This document shows positions 52,846 through 64,000 of a DNA stretch of 64,000 bases, piece by piece (within the stretch, counting starts at the first letter, position 1; each line of letters starts with the position of its first letter). The stretch covers positions 17,861,489 through 17,925,488 of the forward strand of contig CM020515.1 of assembly GCA_009823395.1 (NCBI GenBank). The letters are read 5' to 3'. The position numbers and the translations under genes were made by a program. Origin of the DNA: Thamnaconus septentrionalis. Taxonomy: Eukaryota > Chordata > Actinopteri > Tetraodontiformes > Monacanthidae. The notes under the pieces were generated by a model that searched no databases, was not told the origin of the DNA, and saw only the letters and a program-made list of their open reading frames with translations.

Positions 52846-55424
52846 CGACAGTGGCATTGATGTGGACTCTGAGTTGGTGCCGAGCGATTAAAAGAGACCC
52901 CATCATTGAGAGCTGACGCTCTGTCGTTCCATTAGCAGGAACAAAATGACCCTCGTCGCCCCGTCCTCCTCCCCGCCGAGACATAATAGGGTCTGCAGGG
53001 GGAAATTTCTTCGGACGTAAATTGCATTTGTTCCGTCCCCCTCCCCGCGCTGCCCTGCTCGAGCCCACCCCTGTGGCGAAAAAGGCCACGATGGCTCCTC
53101 GGGAAATAATAATTTCACTTGTCACACGCTAATGGTCACCGCTTCATAACTGCATCGCCACATGGAGTATAATGACATTAATTCTGCGCCGAGGAGCGTT
53201 GTCGGCTTATTTATGAGGGCAATTTCTGAGGTATTATTAGGAAAGGAGCTCAGGCCCATTGATCCTTTTGGGTTTTCTGATTGCTTTTTGTCCTCTGGTG
53301 TACTTGACACGTCGGCTTGTTTAATTAAAGGAGTTGATGACAGGGCTGGGAATGCAGATATAGAAACGGCGAGACTCACTTTTGAAAGTTCCCGGACTGA
53401 AGTGTCCTAAGGCTCGTTAAAGCTTTTATCGCCACTGAGATTGTCAGCGCCTGATCTCCAGAGAAGCTACTTGGGGGCCTCCAAACCTGTGGAAGACCAG
53501 GTCGGCTGACTCACTGAGCTCTGTTCTCACTGTCTTTTATTACCTACTTTTTATGTTGTCTACTTTTTTTATGTTATCCACTCTTTGCATTTTAACTTTG
53601 ATTTTTCTAAGTATATAATAATGATAATGGTAGTGTTAATGATGATATGTATTATTAATTGAGTGAAGATTTTTTTTTTTTTTTTTTTTTTAATGCGTGG
53701 AAGTCAGTGCCCTAAAACAGACGCTGCAAGGAACTGAACGATGAGTCAGAGAGACTCTAATAGCCTGATGGCCATTACATTTCTTTTTAATAAGAAAACT
53801 GTCTGGGATCATTTCAAGGATATTTTTTTCTTTATCCAAGTTGGTGTCCACTTTTCACATCCTCTCTGTTCTAAGTGGGGTTCAGTCAGGGTGCCGTTTT
53901 TCATCACCAGCACACCAAAGTGATGGTAGCAGCCCTTGCTTGGAATACCAGCGTTACAGTCACTGCTTTCAATTTCCCTCTCCTGAGTGATGCATGAGCT
54001 ATTACATGGCTTGCCACCCACTTCCTCCCCCCTGCAGCTGCGTGTTCCAGAGTGGCAAGTTTTAAAATTGTAATTCAACACAGCGGAAAATGATGATCTG
54101 CATTTTTTATCATATCTTGAAAGTATCTTTTAAATGACAAAAAAAAACACTTTTATTTCTAAAATATAATCACTAACACAAAGTTCCCATGGTGCAGCTG
54201 AATTCTGAAAAAAAAAAAAAAGTTTTCTCTGTAGTTTTTGCTTGAAGTTCGCAACCAAAATAAAAAGGGAATGAGGCGTGACCAGGTCACTGTCATGGAG
54301 TGTTTGTATTCAGACAAGAAATTCATTACTTTTCGTGAACCGCCTCTGTCTCATAATGAGGCCATTTTTATTTCGTGGCTGTGTTTGGCACATCACGCAC
54401 TCTGAGAACGAGACAAGCCGTTTTTGTGTGTGTGCGCATGTGTGTGTGTCTGTGTGTACAAACATGTACAACAGTGCAGTTAAGGCTCTGGCCAAGCAGG
54501 CTGACAAAGCTGCGAGGTCGGAGGCTGTATGAATGTCCGGTTTGAAGCCGTCAAGCTGATCCTTCAGCGCATTGAATTTCCACTTGGGATGTTGCTTCAG
54601 TACTCTACACCTGTGATAAAGAAGCGTTTTTTACGGGAGTTACTCCAACACGCAAGGATCTGAGAAACGTCCTCTCTTTAGTTGAACATTAACTTTCTAA
54701 ATGTAAATGGTGACTATCCGTTGGAAACTGAGATTGTGCAATCAAGCAAATCACTGTTTCACCTTGGACCTGGAAATGGAATCTTCCCCCGCAGCACCTC
54801 CGGACTGGTTTTGTAGTTGTCACAGTGAAAATGAATGAAGTGGACGAACTTTGCTCTCCGTCATGCCAGCAACAGGGTATAAGGTGTAACTTTATTTGTT
54901 TAGTTGATCTACAATTGAGGCATAAAAAGCCAACGGTGAGAGGTGTCATGTTGCCAGGTTGAATTGATCGTTACCGGGATGATTTTCCTGGAAGATTTCA
55001 GGCCTCAGTGGCCACAGACCAGGGTGATGAACCCAGCAAGTGTCTCACTGCGCCAAAGCCTTTAGACCTTGAACACAATCAACGCTTCTTCCACGATGAC
55101 GCAAAACTATGTACAAACAAGCGGGAGTGGGCAAAGAGGACGCCAATTGTCTCGTGTCAGATTTTTCCAGCGCCCGCCTCACTCCTCTATTCTGGAATTA
55201 TGTCCCGACTATAATTAGCTTCCCGCCTCCCAGTAGCACCCTTCATATTTTACGCTAACCAGCAGAGCGGCTCATCATCGTCTTGCCAAGGGGGCGAAAT
55301 TAGGGCATTAATAACAGCCTATTAAAACTGCATAGTGCTCCCCTGTTGGATTATTCATTAACATCTGGAAAACCTTTGACAGCAAAGCATCATTTTTAAT
55401 AGCAACAAAAAAAAAAAAACACGA

Positions 55425-55718
55425 GGGAGGGAAAGAGCAAATAGCATTTATTGTCATCTGGGTATAATTAAGATAAAACCTAAGAGTAACTAGTGGTGGA
55501 TACAATAACCAATGGATTTCGTGTGTACATGCACAATGCTTACAGGACGATGAGGTTCCCCAGCTAGCATGAAGTTTGCGTTTTCAAATGGTTTCCCCTC
55601 ATGTCACCTCATTGCCATCAAACGGAAAAGATATCACAGTAATTCCAGTAAAGCTGGCACCATGCCATCCCCACCTGCCGGTTGGAGGACAACTGGTCCT
55701 CATCGGTCTGTCTCAGAT
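55425..55718 (-). other. kcnj3: kcnj3 3' UTR (inferred extent)
   Basis: This is minus-strand sequence from the TGA stop to the expected cleavage site downstream of the first AATAAA. It is about 290 bases and ordinary in composition. The distal end is inferred from the poly(A) signal. Longer 3' UTR isoforms using more distal signals would reach lower coordinates. Confidence 0.55.
55447..55452 (-). terminator. Poly(A) signal AATAAA for kcnj3
   Basis: TTTATT on the plus strand reads AATAAA on the minus strand, about 270 bases past the stop. It is followed 25-45 bases downstream by a run of T on the minus strand (55407-55419), which fits a U-rich downstream element. No closer canonical signal was seen. 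Confidence 0.6.
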
Positions 55719-56383
55719 TCAACGGTCAGCGTTCATCTTCCGTAACTTGGCTGGCAAGTTGTCCTCCAGCCTCTTGGTACCCGAGAGCAACGGGCTGTGC
55801 ACGGGAACTGGTGTGGGAGACAGCGTGGGGGCCAGACTGTGCTGGTACAGGTCTCCAGTAGACTGAGTCATGGGTTCAAAGCCCACCTTCAGGGACTTGA
55901 GCTGCAGCCGATTCTCTGTCTCGGGCCCTGAGGAAGAGCTGAGGCGTTGGAGCTTCAGGGGCAGGTCTCCTGTGCTGCAGGCCTTCTCCGAATGCTGCGA
56001 GCTGAGCAGGAGCACCTTCCTCTGCAGGTCCTCCTTGCCCGATGAGCTCATCCTTTGCAGCTTGCTGGGCAGGCGGCCCCCGGCCCCTCCTTGCCGTCCT
56101 CGCTCCTCTGACGTGTTGATACAATCCACAGAAAACACCCGGTCACGCTTGGCACCGTGGCTCTCAGTCAGTGCCGGGGTGGGGGTGGACAGAGGCGAGG
56201 GCAGCGAGTTCTTTTCTTCATGCTCCTTGACGCTGTACGGCGGTGTCGGTACCTCGAACGTGCTGTGGAACTGGGAGTAGTCAACCCTGAAAAAGCCCTC
56301 TTCCAGGGACATGACTGGTAGGAAACGATGACCCCATAAAACTTCATCCTCAGTGTACGACGTCCGCGCCTGGCATGTCATAC
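55719..56383 (-). CDS. kcnj3: kcnj3 (GIRK1/Kir3.1) terminal coding exon 3
   Basis: This is the last coding exon of the G-protein-gated inward rectifier K+ channel subunit GIRK1. GIRK1 forms heterotetramers with other Kir3 subunits in the plasma membrane of neurons and heart cells and is opened by G-beta-gamma and PIP2. On the minus strand the acceptor ...CTGTAG precedes GT-ATG at 56383. The leading GT completes a Gly codon begun in exon 2, and 220 codons follow to TGA at 55721-55719. Residues 1-10 ([10 protein letters not shown]) continue the G-loop region. Residues 11-50 ([10 protein letters not shown] ... FEVPTPPYS) are the end of the conserved Kir cytoplasmic domain. The rest is the long GIRK1-type tail, with three LPxKLxxM/L repeats (103-113, 139-149, 208-217) ending in KLRKMNADR. 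The closing motif is diagnostic of GIRK1 rather than other Kir3 subunits. As I recall, mammalian GIRK1 has two more residues at the C-terminus. The middle of the tail is divergent. Upstream codons open in the same frame to 56453 are intronic. Confidence 0.95.
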
Positions 56384-59354
56384 CTACAGATTGAGAGGGG
56401 TAATAAAACGTAAGCGACCAGGGGCTACATGCAAAGACGCATTCATCAGTCATAAAAACAAAATGTGGAAGGGCAACTTTTCAATCGGCCAGTTAGTGCT
56501 TTATTCTTCTTCCTGTATAATCCACCATACGTCCTCATTAGGTCACACACTGGAGACCTAAGTACTGTTTGGGCACCAAATCCACTGGCAAAAGGCCCCT
56601 GTCCATTTCCCAAATGGCCCATGATAGCTAAACAGCTATTACTCCTGACTATTATTAATATTAATAGCGCTCTGTATTCTAAGTACCTCCACTATAATGG
56701 AACTGAATAACAATGATGTCGGAAGATGTGCGGTAAAGGTCAATGTAGAAGGTGAAATTTTATGTACTGGTTCTTTTCTAAGTCAATGCAGTTCTGTGTT
56801 TTTTCTGCTGTAATGTCTTGTTTTGTCATGACAACAAGCGGATAATCATCTGTAGCCTGGGAATTGTGCTCCAGATTGTTTCAATCTGACCATGGATCTT
56901 GTCCCTGACATGCAATTTCCATCTATGCCATGCTTTCTTGGCAGATGTTTTTTGTGTATGTGTGTGTTTGTCAATAGATTAGCAGTTTTCCATAACATTT
57001 GTGCCAAACACAAAGTTTTGCATCCCCCATTTGACCTCGGTTCGTGTGAAAACAAATGCTTTGACATTTGAATGCTCACCGGAGGTCCCTTGCAATCAAT
57101 AGGCACTTTGTCCATATTTCTCTCTGGTCCATTTTCCCCCCGCTTTGGCTTGTGTTTTTCTGTTAAACACAGCAGTTAGCTGCAGAGTAGGAGTCTGCTA
57201 TCGTCCCTCTGAGGGCTGATATGTACTGTGTTATGTCACAGCCCGATGCTATTCCAGGCTTTTCCAGAACTCATCCTCATCCGCTGAGAACCTTCAACGG
57301 TCCTGCATTTTCACAAAAGGTCATAAATTATTCTTAAACAGCCCGCAGGCTTGGTAATGTAACCATGACGGTTTGTCTGGAAGACTTTTCCAGCTGTGTG
57401 CTGCCGCTATTTCAGCTTGCTGTGCACACATGAGACGGCGCTAATAGCGGCACAGCAGGATCATGATGCTTGCTTGACAGGCATGCAAGATATGTTTCCT
57501 CTTCCTTGCGTTATGTGGTACTGGGTACATAACCAGCTGGTTAATGTTTACTGTGGCTCGCATAAAAATGAAAGCCCCTCAGCATGACTGTGCAAACAGA
57601 ATAGCAATATGAGAAAGAATGTGTGGAAAAAATGCTGGCAGTAGCATTCACCGGCATTGAAATCCAATTCCAATGGAAGTCTTGATGCCTTTCCAAACAA
57701 AAGTCCGCTGGACATTGGTAGGAAACACTGGGAAATGTGCGTATCATCGGCATATCGATAAAGTGCACTCTAACGAGTTGGTATGGTGCGCGTCAGAAGA
57801 AGGGAAAAGGTCTCGCCTGTAGTAGCTGCGCTCACCGTGTACGCCTTCAGTCATTGTGTTTGCTCTCCATCTTTGCATTCCTCACGGCCCCTAGATACCA
57901 CCATTAAAAGGTATTCGGTCCTATGTGCAGGATGTGTCTGGATCAGGGCGGACTCGCTATCAGTTGTGCCATGTGTTGATGACGTCTGTCCGAACTAGAG
58001 AAGAATGTGCATCTATAGAGACGAGAACCAGGACTTTCGGACTCACTGCTAACAATGCAAACGATCCGAACAATGTTTGTTGTATGTGCTCGCGTAGACA
58101 CTATATTTTTTTGCGAACACTAATTTGTCATCTAGGCACACCTGATCTTGTTTTCTCTTTAAGCTGCAGGAAACCATTGTGACGCCAAACAGTGAACAAT
58201 GCAACATTGACGTCATATGTTTTCTAACGGCCACATTGTTTGTCTGTTTCTACAGCCCCCTACACACCTCTTGTGTGTTTAACCTTGACAGGGAGCTTTA
58301 GCTTTATGAAGAATTGTGAGTCTTTTTTCTCTCCAGATGTGAAAGTGGAATCAATGGCGTCCTCTAAGTTAGGAACTACCACTGACAAGTATTAGCTATC
58401 TGTCAGTCACCTGTGGAAAACACCAGGGATGCGATCGACCAGCTGAAGGGCTTGAGTCAGCAGCTGGCTGCTGGATGCTAACAATTGCGCTGCAGGTTAA
58501 CGGGACGATGCGGCAGTTCGTTGAGGGTGACACTGGTGGGGGCACAAGCAGGGCTTCCCTTGACTCCGAGGGCCGCTAAACTTGTGCTCCCACTCTAATT
58601 TTTAGAGGTTATTGTCAGCAGAGTGCAGGTTCGTGTTGGCCGCGCACTCCCCTGCTGATCCTCCCCTCTGACTTTAAGCCTATTCAGCTTAGTGGTCTTC
58701 AGCAGCAGCCAAGCAAGGGACGGATGGAGCTGGTGTTAGATGAAAGGGACGCGATGGATTTATATGTAACGGGCCGAAGGGAGGAAGGATTCTCTTAAAC
58801 CTGCAACAGAGAACGGTGTTGCTCACTCTGCAGGTTGACAGCTGTGGCTTCGTGACAATGTCTCACAGGCTCAGAATTACCCCTGCTGTCAGTTGTCATC
58901 TGAAAAATGGAGTGGAACTTCTACCACAATCCCGGCTCATTTGTCAAAGTGACACGTGCCTGTATGAGCCGGGCCTTTTATTATGCATAGACTTGGCATA
59001 AACCAATTTGGCAGTAATAAAATATCCCTCGTAATTCAATCAGGCTGTCAGTCGTATGTGTTGTTCTCATTTTAATTCCTCTCTTTTTTTGCCTCTGAAA
59101 TCTTCCGATATGCTAAACTCAGAAGTCCGGAAAATGAGATGTCACAGAGAAAAAGATTAGGAGTATCAATTAGACAGTTGAAACTGTTGAGTGGGTTAAT
59201 ATTAATATGAATTTACATTTTGATTTGGTTTGATTTTTATTTATTTATTTATTTCAAAGATGTAAAGATTTAGATTAAGAGGAGTGCGGGGGTCTGGGGT
59301 GGGGAGTGGAAGGGGTGGAAGGTGAAGGATGGAGTAGGGGGGGGGTCCCCTTAC
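56384..59354 (-). other. kcnj3: kcnj3 intron 2
   Basis: The intron lies between exons 2 and 3 and is about 2.97 kb. It has a GTAAGG donor and a ...CTCTCAATCTGTAG acceptor on the minus strand, and a phase-1 junction. I see no coding segment, RNA gene or obvious transposon inside. A purine-rich G-tract (about 59281-59346 on the plus strand) lies immediately inside the donor end. Confidence 0.9.
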
Positions 59355-59571
59355 CAGTGGTCTCCACGATGCCTTCTAGGATGACCACAATTTCAAACTG
59401 CTCGTTCATGAGGGAGCGCTGAGAAAGGTCAAAGAAGGGACTCTTGGGATTGATTTCGTGGCAGATGGTGAGGGGCGACACCAGGAAGAGCTGGTCGGCG
59501 CCCGTCCCGAAGCCCACGTCCAGTTCACACTGGTCCAGGGGCAGGAACTCGCCCTCAGGCGTCTGACGAGA
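59355..59571 (-). CDS. kcnj3: kcnj3 (GIRK1/Kir3.1) internal exon 2
   Basis: This internal exon of 217 bases encodes 72 residues plus the first base of a Gly codon. On the minus strand it follows the acceptor ...CTTGTCCAG and starts [14 protein letters not shown]. It ends ...EGIVETT+G at the donor GTAAGG (complement of 59354-59349). The residues belong to the Kir C-terminal cytoplasmic beta-sandwich, which forms the intracellular pore and the G-beta-gamma/PIP2-responsive gating apparatus. [19 protein letters not shown], the [10 protein letters not shown] segment and [17 protein letters not shown] are characteristic Kir3.1 stretches. Phase agrees with exon 3, and the joined frame gives ...[12 protein letters not shown] without interruption. 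A Cys in DQCELDV sits where I recall Leu in mammals. Exon 1, with the transmembrane helices and selectivity filter, is not in the window, so the gene is partial here. The a or b teleost paralogue cannot be assigned. Confidence 0.95.
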
Positions 59572-60152
59572 CTGGACAAGGACAGAGGAACGAGAACAGA
59601 GGGAGGGAGAGAGAGAGGGAGACAGGGTTGAGCAACAACAGAAATATATTTCTTTTCTTTTTGTTTCTTTACATTGCATTGCGCTATTGCAAAAGTGATG
59701 ATGTTTTCACTTTCTACTCTTTCTATTATTCCCCCTCAAACTCCATCATTTCCTGTATAGGGCTCTGACACTTAACAGACTCACAGAAGAAGAAGTTGCA
59801 GAAGCTTCCATATCTGGCCTGCACCTGCTCATGCACAGTGAACTGGAGCACAAGTATTTAATTGCCCAGATGATGTTCGAGTGCAGCGCAGAGGTCCTGC
59901 GTGGGTTTTTCTTCTCTCTCTCTCTCTTTTTTTTTTTAATGGACGACTTGTCTTTGTCTTGCTTTTCACTCCGCACATTTTCTCCTCCTGGTTTCTCATG
60001 TGGTGCAGGTTCTGTCGTCTTTTTTTCTCTCTCGTTCTCTCGACTTGAAATAGCATCGAGGGAAAGACAAAGTCTGCACCCGTCTTTATATCGAGTCATT
60101 GAGTCAAGCCTCCTGGTTGTTGTTGGTCGACGCTAATTCGTCTCCACTAGAC

Positions 60153-60233
60153 CCCCTCAACCCCCCCCACCCACCCACACACACACACACACACGCTCAC
60201 ACACACACACACACTTCTTGTTTTGTGCTTTTT
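60153..60233. repeat. (CA)n with flanks shared with 52611-52673
   Basis: CCCTCAACCCCCC, then a longer CA/CCA tract, then CTTCTTGTTTTGTGCTTTTT. It matches the other copy on both sides of the array. Confidence 0.65.
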
Positions 60234-62814
60234 ACCACACACGGTTTTCCCTCCTACCAATAATTGGGACGTGTCAGCCTCCAACCTCACCACACACACA
60301 CACACACACAATCATCCACACAGTCTCTCTCACCCACACAAATGCACCCACAGTTGCGCCTTCGTCTCTACCACGTTTCTAGATCGTTTGTTCTTTGTCT
60401 AAATCCAAAAATAATCAACACAGAAGCTCCACTGAGACGGTTTTCTTTATTTCAGTGAGTGATGAAAAAAAAGTGGACGATGTTTGGCTTACACACACAC
60501 ACACACACACACCCTGAAGATTACAATAATCACACGCAGTTCCTGCAGGGTAAATTGAAGTCTGGTTAGAATCCCAGAGAAACTGCGGGACGACGAGAGA
60601 AACTGGATTGAGTGAATGCAAACACCGGCGAGAGACCGACCAACCCCCCTTTGTGTGGCTGGAAACAATGGGGCCTAAATTTTGGTGAGATTGATTGACA
60701 AGAGAGGATTTTTAACCAACAAAAGCCTTTCTCCAATCGTCACAAACGCTGGCAGATGAAATGGTGGCTGTCGGTGTCGGGTTTATTTTTGTTCATCCCA
60801 TCCTGCTCTGCCTCTACACTAGTATTGCTTTTTCTGGTTGGCTATCGTACACATGTAATATTTCTAATGGAAACATTTAAAATACACAAATTTCCTTTTT
60901 TTTTTTAAACTGTAGTTTACTTTTGTTCTTCCGCCCTGAAGTCATCCAGAGGTCAGTGAGACCTCATGGTGGCGTCATCTTGTATTTTATCCCGCTGAGA
61001 CTTGTCATGTGAAGGAAGTGTGAATAAACACTGTTTTCTTGGGTGAATATCAGCGTGATGCTCTTTGTGTATTTATGTTTGAGATCGACTTTTGTGCCAG
61101 AGAGGGATTGTTGGCTTTCCTACGTTTCCCCATGTGGGTTATCACATGCCGGAGATACGCGGGCGTCCTCTTTTTTTCTTTTTTCCCCTCAGATTTAAAA
61201 GATGGACGACTGTGTAGAGGCGCCGACAGGCAAAGCTTCTCAACGCGGCGCCTGTTGGCAGCCTCCCACACTCGCCAGTGTTCAGAGATTGTGCGATTGT
61301 GCTGCGACAGTTGGATTCTACTGTTTGAACTTAGAGACTTCATTCTGCCAGTCTCTAAGTCACTGGAACGATGCAGCAGCAAAGGACGTTTCTGTAAGAG
61401 TAAGGCGTCTGCATGACCCCTAGACTTGCTCATCCAAAGGCAAAAAGTTCTTAGTGTTCAAAGTGATGCTCCTGGCCAGAGACGGCTGACAAATAACAGT
61501 GACGAGAGTCAGAGTGCCCTGGTCGTCCCACTCGGCCCCTACTCTGGACTCTGCTGTCATCAATAAGCAGGCGGAGAGCCGTTTGTGGGTAATCATTCCA
61601 ACTGAATGATTGGATGGTCCGTGCGAGTCTCTTTTTTTCCGCTGCCGCAGAGAGAAAGAATCCTGCCTACTCGCCACCCCTGGGATGTTTGAGTCAGTCT
61701 AACGTGTCCCACCAATCCAGCGCAATCTACGCCCAGCGATTGGATCAAATCAAGAGTTTAAGCGAATCGGACCTCAACATGGATAGTTCTGTTCTCAGCA
61801 GCACTGCTGGAGACAGTGGGAGTCTCCATTCCGTCACTCCTGACTTTAAAACTCTCTGTTTGTGCGACTGCTGTGCGGCTGCTGACCAGGCGTTTCGCCT
61901 GCGACTCCTTTTTTGTTGCCACTGTTCCTGTTGCCGCTCCGCAGCCGAGTGAGACCTGCATGCATGAGGCATCATCGGAGCATAAAGAGCTCCGGCCTGC
62001 TTTTCAATAATGCAGTGTGAACACAAAAAGACCCAAGGGAAATATGCAAATTGATTTGGAACACATTGTTTGTTTTGGAACAAAGCAAGGCAAGTCCAGG
62101 TGTGAAGGCGCCCCCGATTCTGGAGCACGGCACAGAAGACCCACTTATTTAATTATTCATTCATCTGTTTGGTTATTTTACCAACTTGCTGCATTTGACG
62201 GTTTGACAATTTTTCCAGATGCGGTTCTAATGCAAAGCACCTTGTGTCTTGTGTAAACGGCAAAATGGGACCATAAAAGTACCAAATCAATGTGCAGCTT
62301 CAGGGCGACAACCATAGGACGGATCGTTCAGGATCGCCACGCTGCAGTGCAGGACGACAAAATAAACCTAACACACATCTTCAGGTGCCACGACGATTTC
62401 ATTCACCAATCTGCATTATCTCAATGATGGCCTGACGCCTAAAAGCCCACTCAGAAGCCAGCCTGGCGTTAAAGCAGGATTACTTTTTATGACCGCACTG
62501 TTGTTCTATTCATGCCATCTGGCTTCATACCTGCGGCTCATAACGATAAGGCAACGTTTAAAGGCTCCATGGCAACGTATGAAAAAACAAATAATTACAA
62601 TGGCGTCTGGAGCCCGTTGCTTGCCCAGGAGTCCATGTCTTCCTTGGAAAGTGTTTTTAATTCTGCACAATGATAAGGAGCCAGTGGTTGGCACAGAAAA
62701 CGCTACAATGTTCTCATCCAAGACTATGTGTTGTTGTGGCTGCGCGGCCTCTGATTCTCACCCTGCTCAGGAACACTGGAACTAGACTCACGCGGTACTT
62801 TTTTTTTTTTTCTT

Positions 62815-62857
62815 CTAAATACTTCATTAATCCCAGGGGGAAAATTCCTCATTTTGG
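62815..62857. repeat. Possible LINE-tail remnant
   Basis: AAATACTTCATTAATCCCAG, then GGGGAAAATTCC, resembles the frequent fish repeat phrase TTTATTGATCCC...GGGAAATT. It is very short, so the call is weak. Confidence 0.35.
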
Positions 62858-64000
62858 ATTGCGGATTTTTTTAAGAATAATAGTCCTTTGGACTTTCTTC
62901 ATTTGTGCCTCCGCATTTCACACTGTAGATTGCGAAGTCATAACCAGATACTGGAGTCCGTGTAAACGCAGTATCTGCGCAGTACTCCTCTCACTTTTTT
63001 GGCAGCTCGTCCCTTTGAGCAAATGCCTTGTCTCTCCCGGCCTGGCGGCACGACCACAGACGCACTTTTAGCCGGGATGTTCCGCCAGGATGCTCTCTGA
63101 GACCGCCGCGAACGCCCCGCACGGCTGCCTCTCCGCAGATTATGGTGCGGCTCTGTCTCAGCTTCCCTCTGATGCCTGTCTGCCAGTCACACTGTAATCA
63201 CCAGCGTCACTTTAGCACCAGCTCCCAAAATACACCGTGTCAAACAAGTGGCTGCAGATTGAGCGGGCTTCTTCGTCAGCCGTGACTGAGCTCCGAAGGC
63301 TTTCACACCTGTGGTCGATTCTTCATCTGCATGTTGCTTGTTTGTCTCTCGGTTTGTTTGCGCTCAAACTTTCACGAGGGCGCCAACAGTTGTAAACAGT
63401 GAGTGGGCTGCCTGTAATCATGCGATGCGATATTACGGCAATGACTCACCATGACAGACTTCCTCCTCTTGCCATTCTTTTCTTTTCAAGGTCTCGGAGA
63501 TCTTTTTTGCTGAAGCTTTTGATGGTGGAACGTTTCCCAACACTGATTATTAATTATAATTATTGCCCAGCGGCTAGCAGCCAAAGGTGGATGAGATTTG
63601 CTCCAAGGTGCTAAAGGCTTTGGACACTATCTAATATGGAATGTGTGGCACCGGCTTCATGACAGGAAGTTGGGATCCTTTTACAAATGCTGTGCTGAAA
63701 TCTTGCTATCAAGTGGCGCATCTTCTTTGTAGATGTTGGATTCTACCACACGGGTCCTGCGTCTCTCAGCCTCCTCTTGGTGTTAATGGGACAGGATCTG
63801 CAGGCAGAGCCGAGACCAGGAGTGTGTCTGAGTTGGAAGATTCACTGCTGGGTTACCTGATGTGCTTCTGATGGTATGAAAATGCCCTAAGCTTTCATAC
63901 TCGTGTTTGATAGTTGCACATCGATGCCCCCTTAAAATAATAGCTTGAAAAAGATTTTTCAATAAACACAAAAAATTAGAAGAATCACCATGAGATGATG

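Larger units (their letters stand above)
51094..55424. other. Intergenic segment downstream of kcnj3
   Basis: No gene is recognised. It contains poly(T) runs at 52009-52032 and 53670-53691, CA/TG arrays at 52204-52239, 52621-52652 and 52819-52845, and repeat-free AT-core-rich blocks near 53100-53420 and 55190-55340. Confidence 0.55.
59572..64000 (-). other. kcnj3: kcnj3 intron 1 (partial, continues past the right edge)
   Basis: This is sequence upstream of exon 2 on the minus strand. Nothing resembling the Kir membrane helices or filter is present, so exon 1 must lie beyond position 64000. The stretch contains several CA repeats (60175-60215, 60291-60310, 60491-60512), a CT-rich patch near 59905-59930, and a possible LINE-tail remnant near 62815. 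The open frames here carry no recognisable domains. Confidence 0.85.

Noticed and set aside
55870..56280. 136-codon plus-strand open frame opposite kcnj3 exon 3
   Set aside because: It is a shadow of the real coding exon on the other strand.
56384..56453. Upstream codons in frame with exon 3, including an ATG
   Set aside because: The acceptor AG at 56385-56384 and the perfect phase match with exon 2 show that these bases are intron.
61614..61952. 112-codon frame in kcnj3 intron 1, Ser-rich
   Set aside because: No similarity to Kir exon 1 (no membrane helices or GYG filter) and no splice context.

Overview
The window is nuclear DNA of a vertebrate, most likely a teleost fish. Three things support this. 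There are split exons with GT/AG junctions. Dinucleotide microsatellites, mostly (CA/TG)n, are frequent. Several interspersed repeats look like familiar teleost ones: a LINE-type tail with TTTATTTATAAAGC and AAAAACTCC/GGAAGAAACC, a CR1/L2-like reverse transcriptase scrap, and a Myb/SANT-bearing DNA element. I see no bacterial, phage or organellar signature and no operon-like packing.

Only one protein-coding gene can be supported. It is the 3' half of a G-protein-gated inward rectifier potassium channel subunit, GIRK1/Kir3.1 (kcnj3), on the minus strand. Exon 2 (59355-59571) and the terminal coding exon 3 (55719-56383) join in frame across a split Gly codon. The reading frame continues through the cytoplasmic G-loop region into the long GIRK1-specific tail. 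Exon 1, which should carry the N-terminus, both membrane helices and the selectivity filter, lies beyond the right edge, so positions 59572-64000 are part of intron 1. A poly(A) signal at 55447-55452 with a U-rich stretch behind it probably ends the transcript. The sequence does not show whether this is the kcnj3a or kcnj3b copy.

The remaining ~55 kb (1-55424) lies downstream of the channel gene and looks like a gene desert. The open frames there have no recognisable domains, overlap on both strands, and often run through simple repeats or GC-rich patches. The desert holds microsatellites, TE fragments (9830-10030, 14705-14800, 15652-16126, 20017-20446, 32630-32760, 39400-39490), CpG-rich patches and TAATTA-rich blocks that could be conserved regulatory elements. 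It also holds three CTCF-like motifs (933-946, 3392-3405, 34062-34075). Near the left end (about 1560-2480) is a promoter-like stretch followed by two splice-bounded segments that may begin an unidentified plus-strand transcript.

The most interesting non-gene signal is a small family of elements with TIR-like ends, in two near-complete copies and one fragment. Each copy keeps a remnant of a Myb/SANT (trihelix)-like coding sequence. I found no evidence for a new molecular system. The window is mainly the tail of an ion channel gene and its flanking regulatory or repeat-rich desert.
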